From JAAZBW01 sp035647855 (GTDB taxonomy: Bacteria > Actinomycetota > Actinomycetes > Actinomycetales > Actinomycetaceae): DNA of 48,023 nucleotides. The stretch is taken from NCBI GenBank assembly GCA_035647855.1, contig DASRMP010000019.1:1-48023 (forward strand), in the 5' to 3' direction. The notes beneath the pieces were generated by a model. The model was not told the origin of the DNA and searched no databases. It saw nothing but the letters and a program-made list of their open reading frames with translations. Both the position numbers and the translations under genes were made by a program. Numbering within the stretch: the stretch's first letter is position 1; each line of letters begins with the position of its first letter. Of this stretch, positions 42,508 through 48,023 are shown in pieces.

Positions 42508-43989
42508 CTACGCCTGCTGCTCAATTGCCGGCGACGCCGCGCCGATGTCCACCCCCGTGAGACTCCGGTACGCCGTCCGGTACTTCTCAACCGAGCCCTC
42601 GATGACACTCAGCCACGTGTCGAGCTCGCCGCCGATGGAGACGTCCGTCAAATCGAGCAACTCGATGTCCATCAGGATGTCCCGCCCCGCCTCGGCACAG
42701 ATCTTGTGGTTCTCGTAGCGGCTGGTCTCCAGCGGCGCATCCTTGTTCTCCAGGACCAGGATGTTGTACGCGGCCGGAATGAACTCGTGCGGCGAGTTGT
42801 AGGCGCGCGGAATCCCGAGGTCCTCCTTCAACCGCTCGATGAGCGCCATACCGGCGATCGCCCACACGATCGCGGAGAGCGTGTTCGTGTAGTTGCGCCC
42901 GTAGTGGAACCGCTCGAACGTCTTCTTCATCTCCACCAGAGTCACGCTGATCGCGGTGAGCGTTTCCGTGGACGGCTGCGCCGCCGGCGAACCCGTACTG
43001 CGGATCGCCACAGCGAGCCGCTTGTCGTCGTAGAACCGCAGCACCTTGCCGAAGAACTGGTGCAGGTAACGCGTCAGTTCCTGGTTGCTACGGCCGGCCT
43101 GATTCAGCCTCCTCCCCGCCTCCGACTGCCATCCGAGCGCCCGCTGGTACGAACTGTTCCTGTCACGTACCTTCGAAGATGCTCCCGCCTCCGTCGCCCG
43201 TACCATCGCCTCCAGCACGACCGCGGTAACATCGTCCTCCGCACCGGGCCGCAAGCTGCCGTTCGAGATCGGAAGGGCGCCGATGTAGGCGTAGTCGTCG
43301 AGAATCCGCCCGAGGATCTGGAAGATCCCGAGACGCTCGACGTAGAACACCCATAGCAGGTCCGCTGCGAACAGCCTCTTGATCTTGCCCGGCGCCGGAG
43401 CTGCGGGATCTGGATCGGGGTAGAGGTGCCGGCGGCCGCGGAGCGAGACGCAGGTGGGCGGGAAGCACCAGAAGGGCGGCCAGTCCGCCCCCGGCGTGGC
43501 CCGCGGCATCGCCGCCGTCGTCGCCGTCCCCTCCGACGACGACGACGTGCCCGGCCGTGACGTGATGACAACATCGCCCTCGCAGTTCGACGGCGTGATG
43601 CGCTGGAACCACTTGCCGCTGCAGGTGCGGAGCCCGCGGTCAAGCACGCTCTCGAGATCGGCGGCGTCGGCGAGCAACTGGTGGTCACAGAACTGGAAGT
43701 AGTCGTGGAAGAAGCCGGCGATCTCGTCGGAGCTGCTCGTCCGCACGAGCGAGAACATCACATCGGTGCAGGTGGGGAACGCCACGGTTACCGGCTTCGC
43801 CTCCACGGCCCGCTTGTTGAGTTCCTTCTTCAGGAGCTTCTCCGCCTCACCCGACGGCCGGTGATCGGCCGCAATGGGGTGGTTCAAGGCCTTCAGGATG
43901 CCGGCCAGGCTATTCATCAGTTCCGCCTGATCGCTGCCGGCTGGTTCCTTCTCCTTCGCGGCGTCGGACGGGTTATCGTGCTGCGACAT
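42508..43989 (-). CDS. Uncharacterised 493-residue protein of protease operon
   Basis: I do not recognise a family. The N-terminal 40 residues are hydrophilic. A Ser/Thr/Pro-rich stretch lies near residues 145-170 (RPGTSSSSEGTATTAAMPRA). Several Cys are present (FPTCTDV, QFCDHQ, RTCSGKW, SNCEGD, FWCFPPTC). Hydrophobic stretches at about 208-245 (FAADLLWVFYVERLGIFQIL) and about 377-390 (LSAIVWAIAGMALIERL) could be buried helices. AAGGAGGG precedes the ATG, and the 5' end overlaps the metallopeptidase gene by 17 bases. It is a conserved-looking middle gene of the operon and perhaps an adaptor or scaffold, though nothing proves this. Confidence 0.85.
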   Translation of the reverse strand: MSQHDNPSDAAKEKEPAGSDQAELMNSLAGILKALNHPIAADHRPSGEAEKLLKKELNKRAVEAKPVTVAFPTCTDVMFSLVRTSSSDEIAGFFHDYFQFCDHQLLADAADLESVLDRGLRTCSGKWFQRITPSNCEGDVVITSRPGTSSSSEGTATTAAMPRATPGADWPPFWCFPPTCVSLRGRRHLYPDPDPAAPAPGKIKRLFAADLLWVFYVERLGIFQILGRILDDYAYIGALPISNGSLRPGAEDDVTAVVLEAMVRATEAGASSKVRDRNSSYQRALGWQSEAGRRLNQAGRSNQELTRYLHQFFGKVLRFYDDKRLAVAIRSTGSPAAQPSTETLTAISVTLVEMKKTFERFHYGRNYTNTLSAIVWAIAGMALIERLKEDLGIPRAYNSPHEFIPAAYNILVLENKDAPLETSRYENHKICAEAGRDILMDIELLDLTDVSIGGELDTWLSVIEGSVEKYRTAYRSLTGVDIGAASPAIEQQA

Positions 43990-45310
43990 GTTGTCCCTCC
44001 TTCTCGGTGAGCGACTGCGGACCGGATGGTTCGGATGGTTCGGATTGTCCGGGTCTTTCGGATAGTCCGGATGGTTGGGCGAGGTTGAGGAGCCAACTCG
44101 TCATCAGGCGGTCCAGCTTCTCCTCGGGAAGCCGGCCGCCCTCCTTCACGAGGCGGAACACCGCGAGCTGTGCGCTCGGCCGCAGCCCGCGGAGGTCCAT
44201 CGCCCCGCTTTCGGCCTGCGCGGCGATCGGCCGCAGCCGAGCGGGCGCCAGCAGATCGAGCGAGAACAGATCGGGGATCTTCCGCCCGTTCAGCACCCGG
44301 AAGCGGGTCTGGAACAATGCGTCGGTCACGGCCGGGATGCAAGAGACGGACTCTCGGAGCAGGCCCCGGACCTCCGGCGGCGCTCCGGACAGCGGATAGT
44401 ACTCGCGCCACTCCTCCTGCCAGGTGTCCACCGGGTCCGCGCCCCACGTCCGACGGCACCATTCGAACACCAGCAGCACCCTGAGGTAGGGCGGCGGGTG
44501 CGGATCGGTCCAGGTGACCCGGAACACGTTCGACGGCGGAAGCGCCAGGATCTCCTTGATCCCTCCGGCCGCCGCGACGCCCGAGGCGCAGAATCCCCAG
44601 AAGTCCGGGCCGATCTCCGAACTCCACAGGGCAAAGTAGTCCTGCAAAGTCCGCGACGCCCCCGAGCGCGCGAGCGCCACCCGCAACGCCTCCGGCAGCG
44701 TCCGCACAAGGCCCAGGCGCACCATCATCTCGTGCCCGACCTCATGAATCACCGACGTCAGGTTGTACTTCTCCTTCAGCCGCGAGTACGGGATCTGGAT
44801 TATCGGCATCGGATTGGGACTGCCGTCGGGCAGTTTCACGGACTCCCGAATCGTTGCCGCTCCGAAGCCCCGATCGCAGAACACCAGCGGCGGCTCCACG
44901 ATCGCGAGGGCGGGATGCTCGCGGTTGATCGCGTCCCAGGCGAGCACGTCGCAACCCGCCAGCAGGCGGCCCAGGAGCGGCGGATGCCGCTGCGTCAGAA
45001 TGTCCATGTAGGTGTCGAAGAAGGTGTACGCCCGCGCCAACTCCAGTTCCAGTTCGCCGAGCAGCGCGTTCAGCGCCACCGCCGCCTGCGGCTCGTGCGC
45101 CGTCGGAAGATAGGTCCTGCCAACTCGCTTGAGCCGCGCCAGCAGCCGCGCCTCGATGACGGCGAGCTGCGACTCGATCACCGACCACTGCCGACGCGAG
45201 ATGTCCCGCTCCGCCGGCAGTTGCACGAGACTGCGCAGCGAGCCGAGTTCGTCCACGCGGAGCCGCAGGCCCTCCATCCGGACCTGCAGGTCACGCGTGG
45301 GGCGCTTCAT
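43973..45310 (-). CDS. HExxH metallopeptidase-like protein
   Basis: The 445-residue protein has SVIHEVGHEMMVRLGL with the zinc motif HEVGH at residues 189-193. Glu232 in WSSEIGPDFWGF is a candidate third ligand, which would make it gluzincin-like. The N-terminal 110 residues are helical and charged. No signal peptide is visible. The last 35 residues come from a 9-base repeat (SGLSERPGQSEPSEPSGP). It is the second gene of the operon, 7 bases after the first, and overlaps the third. It is not a family I can name; a role in processing the operon's first product is inference. Confidence 0.8.
   Translation of the reverse strand: MKRPTRDLQVRMEGLRLRVDELGSLRSLVQLPAERDISRRQWSVIESQLAVIEARLLARLKRVGRTYLPTAHEPQAAVALNALLGELELELARAYTFFDTYMDILTQRHPPLLGRLLAGCDVLAWDAINREHPALAIVEPPLVFCDRGFGAATIRESVKLPDGSPNPMPIIQIPYSRLKEKYNLTSVIHEVGHEMMVRLGLVRTLPEALRVALARSGASRTLQDYFALWSSEIGPDFWGFCASGVAAAGGIKEILALPPSNVFRVTWTDPHPPPYLRVLLVFEWCRRTWGADPVDTWQEEWREYYPLSGAPPEVRGLLRESVSCIPAVTDALFQTRFRVLNGRKIPDLFSLDLLAPARLRPIAAQAESGAMDLRGLRPSAQLAVFRLVKEGGRLPEEKLDRLMTSWLLNLAQPSGLSERPGQSEPSEPSGPQSLTEKEGQHVAAR
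44021..44075. repeat. 9-base repeats encoding Ser/Pro/Glu tail
   Basis: Degenerate 9-base units like CGGATGGTT and CGGATAGTC encode the low-complexity Ser-Glu-Pro tail of the metallopeptidase-like protein. Confidence 0.7.
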
Positions 45311-45317
45311 GCCGGCC

Positions 45318-46235
45318 TCAGTCCCGGCGAACCCGGATGATGATCTCGTCGCCGGGGCGGACCGTCACGACCCGTCTCTTCGACGACGGCGAGGCCCCCG
45401 CGCGGTCTCGAGTCCCCGCCGTGCGCGGGGCATTCTGCAGCGCCTGTTGGAGCGAGATGTGGGCGATTCGGCTGGCCTCGAGCGGCTCGTCCGCGCGCTC
45501 CGTCAGGTTGTTCGCCAGGTTTCCGTAGGCCTCTCGCGAGAGCGCCACGAAGTTGTCCCACGCCTCCCGGTTCTCCTCGGGATCGACGCCGGCCTCGAAC
45601 CCCATCGCCTTCATCGCAGTGGGCATGAAGGCTCCGGCGCCCGGGATCGCCGCGTTCACTCCGGATGCGGCAAGCTGTTTGAGGAAGTTCCGCGTGTTTC
45701 CGCGCGCCAGTGCGGTGACGCCCTTGAGCGCCTGGAACACCGGCAGCTTCCCGCCCGCGGCGGTGATTCCCTTCTTGATCAGGCCGCCGATCGGCGACCG
45801 CGCCACAGAGCGGACCGTCTTCTTGGCCTTCTTGTACGCCTTCTTGATGGCTCCGAAGAAGTACTCCGGCTCCATCTCAGTGAGCAGGCCGTCGATCGCG
45901 TTCTCGGCCTCGGCCTCGGACTCGAACTCGCGCTGCGAGAGTTCGAAGAAGCGCTCGGCGAACTCCTGCGCCCGATCGTCGTCGATCTCCAGTTCGTAGT
46001 CCTGCTCATGCTCGAAGCCCCGGCCGTTCTCGTAGCCCGGCCCGTTCTCGTACTCGTATTCGCCGAGGGGCTCGCCGGCATCCGCCTCGGCCTCGGCCTC
46101 GGCCTCGAAGAACGCTTCGAACTCCGCCTCCAGCCCGGCACCACCCCCTCGATCAGGAGGTCCATCCATCTCGAACTCGAACTCGAACTCACTCTCGAGT
46201 TCCGACATTGCGTACGGGTCGAAGTCTCTGGGCAT
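45318..46235 (-). CDS. Acidic-cationic bipartite protein, first gene of protease operon
   Basis: Start is placed at 46235, where GGGAGGGCGAA precedes the ATG (305 residues); a longer frame to 46274 has no such site. Residues 1-125 are extremely Glu-rich with Phe/Tyr alternation (ESEFEFEFEMD, GEYEYENGPGYEN). Residues 126-157 switch to a cationic amphipathic stretch (FFGAIKKAYKKAKKTVRS, IGGLIKKGITAAGG). Gly/Ala-rich hydrophobic segments follow at about 158-215, then a charged helical region, and the end is RRVVTVRPGDEIIIRVRR. No family or signal peptide is recognised. The layout suggests an acidic pro-region masking a membrane-active or nucleic-acid-binding part, which the operon's two proteases could release; this is inference. 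Confidence 0.85.
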   Translation of the reverse strand: MPRDFDPYAMSELESEFEFEFEMDGPPDRGGGAGLEAEFEAFFEAEAEAEADAGEPLGEYEYENGPGYENGRGFEHEQDYELEIDDDRAQEFAERFFELSQREFESEAEAENAIDGLLTEMEPEYFFGAIKKAYKKAKKTVRSVARSPIGGLIKKGITAAGGKLPVFQALKGVTALARGNTRNFLKQLAASGVNAAIPGAGAFMPTAMKAMGFEAGVDPEENREAWDNFVALSREAYGNLANNLTERADEPLEASRIAHISLQQALQNAPRTAGTRDRAGASPSSKRRVVTVRPGDEIIIRVRRD

Positions 46236-46332
46236 TTCGCCCTCCCTCACGAGCAAACTGACGCCAAGAAGCAATCTGTGCCGAGCGGCCTGGCGATGAC
46301 TCGTCAGGTCGGAAGGGTATTCAGGACCTTTT

Positions 46333-46359
46333 TGTATACCTTTTGCGCGTCTACGTCAA
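46333..46359 (-). promoter_or_regulatory. Putative promoter of protease operon
   Basis: On the minus strand TTGACG (46359-46354) and TATACA (46338-46333) lie 15 bases apart; shifting the -10 to TACAAA gives 17. This is the only AT-rich patch in the area and sits about 100 bases upstream of the first gene. Confidence 0.5.
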
Positions 46360-46380
46360 CCGCCAATGCCCTGTTCCTCG

Positions 46381-46476
46381 TCGGAGCCGAAGCTGATCGG
46401 AGCCGGAGTTGATCGGAGCCGAAGCTGATCGGAGCCGGAGTTGATCGGAGCCGGAGTTGATCGGAGCCGGACTCGG
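46381..46476. repeat. 16-base tandem repeat, 6 copies
   Basis: Six copies of TCGGAGCCGGAGTTGA, two with GAAGCTGA and the last diverging, lie upstream of the operon promoter. Shorter CGAGGGCG repeats lie at about 46561-46598. The region from 46360 to 46640 has no convincing gene. Confidence 0.92.
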
Positions 46477-46494
46477 TGGACGATGCCTCTTCCA

Positions 46495-46552
46495 GGGGAC
46501 GTCAGCTTGGTTACTCTGACGAACCAAGCTGACGTCCCCCGAACGCACTTCC
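46495..46552. repeat. Interspersed hairpin repeat, copy 2
   Basis: An 18-base perfect stem (46495-46512 with 46522-46539) and 9-base loop share core GGGGACGTCAGCTTGGTT and tail CCCCCGAACGCACTTCC with copy 1 at 41494. The stem carries a C-G pair where copy 1 has G-C. Confidence 0.9.
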
Positions 46553-46641
46553 GCCTCCATTGCGAGGGCGCGAGGGCGCGAGGGCGTGAGGACGCGAGTC
46601 GTGGGCCAAGCGCGAATCACTCACGGTCGACGACGGCACGG

Positions 46642-46746
46642 CGGATGGCGAGACGGTTCGAAAACGGTCGGCGTGGCTTGGTCTCGCTCGACCTCGGGAC
46701 CGGCGCTGTGACAGTGTTCTTGATCAAGGTCTGCGACTACCACTGA
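46642..46746 (+). pseudogene. Possible remnant of HigB-type toxin gene
   Basis: The frame ending at 46746 contains RRFENG and ends KVCDYH, echoing the C-terminus of HigB toxins (a FRFEDG-type strand and a final VDYH). It lies 13 bases before the HigA-like gene, where the toxin gene belongs. The region between these two motifs and everything upstream does not match, so only a decayed 3' end is proposed. Confidence 0.3.
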
Positions 46747-46759
46747 GAAAGGAGAAACC

Positions 46760-47926
46760 ATGACCGCAACCAACTACGCCGTCGCCTCGGGCGAGTACCT
46801 GGAGGAGTGGATCGACGAGCAGGGTTTCTCCCAGCAACGGGTCGCCACACTCTTGGGCTGCAGCCGCAAGCATGTCAACGAGGTCGTGAACGGACGCGCG
46901 CCAATTACGTCCGACACCGCGCTCCGTCTCGAGCGCGTCGTCGGGATCCCTGCGGACTCGTGGCTCCGGTACGAGGCCGCCTACCGAGCAGATCTGGCTC
47001 GCATCGCCGATCAGGAGAACCTCGCCCAGTACGCCGGCGAGATTGCTCCGAATGCCGCCACCTACCTACGGAGCATCGGAGCGACGAAAGCCACCATGCG
47101 CTCACCCGGCAAACTCGTATCCGACTTCCTCACATTCCACAGATGCGGCACGTGGGATGCCTATGTCCGGCTGTGCGAGTCAGCGACGAGTGGGGACTAC
47201 GCGCTGGCCACCCTGAAGGACGCAGGAACCGATATCGACCGGACGGTTCTGACAACGTGGCTTCGCGCTGCCGAACTGGCCGAGCCCTTCGAACGCGGAC
47301 GGAAGTACAGTTACGATCCGAGCAATCTCCATGACGCGCTCCCTGGCCTGCGTTCAAGGGTTGCGGCGCCAGATTCAACGATGCTCCGAGATGTCGCGGA
47401 GAAGCTGGCCGAGGTCGGAGTTGTCTTCATGGTCGTCGAACCTCCCAAGGGCTTCCCGCTGCTCGGCGTGACCCGCTGGATCGATAAGCGGGTACCCGTC
47501 ATCCAGCAGACCGGACGACGGGGCAAGGATGGCTTCGTCATCTGGACGCTGTTTCACGAACTCGGGCACGTCCTGAATGACCCGAGGGGCGAGATGCATC
47601 TTGAGTACAGCACGGAGCAGAAGAGAAACAGCGCGGCGGAGAAAGCCGCCAACAAGTTCGCGATGGACACTCTGTTCGGCGATTCCGGCATGGACCCGTT
47701 TGCCGGTTTGACTCGAGATCGCGAGATCGCCGGCGCGGCGAAGCGGATCGGCATCGCCCCAGGTGTGGCAGTCCATCAGATGCACCGGAGACGGATGCTG
47801 GAGTACAAGTACGGCAAACCGGCTTTGCGTCGACCTCGCTGGGACCTTCGCCCCCTAGGAGCGTGTGTCGGAAACACGCTGACAGGGTCTCGTGTTTCTG
47901 GGGTCGCGGGTAGAATTATCGAGTGA
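46760..47926 (+). CDS. HigA-type HTH regulator fused to ImmA/IrrE-like (M78) metalloprotease
   Basis: AAAGGAG precedes the ATG. Of 388 residues, about 10-65 form an XRE helix-turn-helix of the HigA antitoxin type (QQRVATLLGCSRKHVNEVVN, TALRLERVVGIPADSWLRYE). Residues about 215-345 form an ImmA/IrrE-type peptidase with FHELGH near residue 266, then a Glu in SAAEKAANKFA as candidate third ligand. Such fusions regulate neighbouring toxins or stress genes by DNA binding and cleavage. The last 25 or so residues run through a palindrome that may be the end of a mobile element, so the native C-terminus may be lost. The operon partner upstream seems decayed. Confidence 0.85.
   Translation: MTATNYAVASGEYLEEWIDEQGFSQQRVATLLGCSRKHVNEVVNGRAPITSDTALRLERVVGIPADSWLRYEAAYRADLARIADQENLAQYAGEIAPNAATYLRSIGATKATMRSPGKLVSDFLTFHRCGTWDAYVRLCESATSGDYALATLKDAGTDIDRTVLTTWLRAAELAEPFERGRKYSYDPSNLHDALPGLRSRVAAPDSTMLRDVAEKLAEVGVVFMVVEPPKGFPLLGVTRWIDKRVPVIQQTGRRGKDGFVIWTLFHELGHVLNDPRGEMHLEYSTEQKRNSAAEKAANKFAMDTLFGDSGMDPFAGLTRDREIAGAAKRIGIAPGVAVHQMHRRRMLEYKYGKPALRRPRWDLRPLGACVGNTLTGSRVSGVAGRIIE
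47860..47880. repeat. Palindrome at possible mobile-element boundary
   Basis: AGCGTGT and ACACGCT form a perfect 7-base inverted repeat with a 7-base loop, 46 bases before the last ORF. It could be the subterminal part of an insertion-sequence end or a regulatory hairpin; the partner end lies outside the window. Confidence 0.4.
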
Positions 47927-48023
47927 TGGACAACACGGATGGCATGCTCGAATTTGATGTTGATCCGGGTGGGCCGTTGCCGCCGAGAGCGAAGGCTCCG
48001 GTGGCGAAGAGGTTTCGGCCGTT
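47926..48023 (+). CDS. Start of an ORF cut by the window edge, possibly a transposase
   Basis: The ATG at 47926 overlaps the previous TGA. Only 32 residues are visible (MDNTDGMLEFDVDPGG..., then AKAPVAKRFRP). The KRFRP segment is like the N-terminus of IS1182-type transposases, where a K-x-FRP motif precedes the catalytic part, and a palindrome lies just upstream. With so little sequence this is a weak suggestion. Confidence 0.35.
   Translation, partial: MDNTDGMLEFDVDPGGPLPPRAKAPVAKRFRP

Noticed and set aside
44075..46412. Two long plus-strand frames opposite the metallopeptidase and acidic-protein genes
   Set aside because: Compositions are Arg/Pro/Leu-rich with no motifs; the minus-strand genes have ribosome sites, operon spacing and protease motifs.

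Overview
The window is high-GC DNA with tightly packed genes, many joined by 4-base ATGA/GTGA overlaps. It has LytR-CpsA-Psr (LCP) proteins, split transketolases and wall-glycopolymer genes, and no outer-membrane export genes. This fits an actinobacterium, possibly of the Micrococcales; the genus cannot be read from the sequence. No rRNA, tRNA or CRISPR array was seen.

1-20.3 kb is a Wzx/Wzy-type surface polysaccharide locus. A plus-strand operon runs from a truncated aldo/keto reductase and a two-subunit transketolase into a fused glycosyltransferase/phosphoglycosyl transferase (priming enzyme), a FemAB-like acyltransferase, two GT4 enzymes, a Wzy-like polymerase and a Wzx-like flippase. A short minus-strand operon (Wzz-like protein, GT2) and a second plus-strand operon (second flippase, two GT2) follow. 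A minus-strand operon (20.3 to 15.7 kb) encodes a membrane NDP-sugar 4,6-dehydratase, an LCP ligase that would attach the polymer to the wall, and a polysaccharide pyruvyl transferase.

20.6-30.6 kb is an accessory stretch. It holds a divergent XRE-cupin regulator and MFS transporter, an array of about 130-base GC-rich repeats split by an IS1380-type element with exact GTAAG target duplications and a frameshifted transposase, a secreted GH3 glycosidase lipoprotein with an EF-hand-like loop, and a PEP-synthase-like protein whose domain order matches rifamycin phosphotransferases.

30.6-40.8 kb is a second polysaccharide operon: a 45-residue coupled small ORF, a WbuB-like GT4, the three UDP-L-FucNAc enzymes (FnlA, FnlB, FnlC), a second Wzy, a GT4, a third flippase, a LicD phosphotransferase and, after a gap, a second FemAB/GNAT-like protein. 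It has no priming enzyme of its own in the window and may share the one at 2.6 kb.

40.8-48.0 kb is the most unusual part. A four-gene minus-strand operon (46.2 to 41.7 kb) encodes a protein with a very acidic Phe-Glu/Tyr-Glu N-terminus and a strongly cationic amphipathic middle, an HExxH metallopeptidase-like protein, an unrecognised 493-residue protein and a trypsin-like serine protease. Two copies of a long perfect hairpin repeat bracket it; their stems differ by a compensatory base-pair change. Downstream lies a roughly 290-base mirror-symmetric repeat with six copies of a 14-base core. The window ends with a HigA/ImmA-type regulator-protease, preceded by a possible HigB toxin remnant and followed by the start of a probable mobile-element gene.
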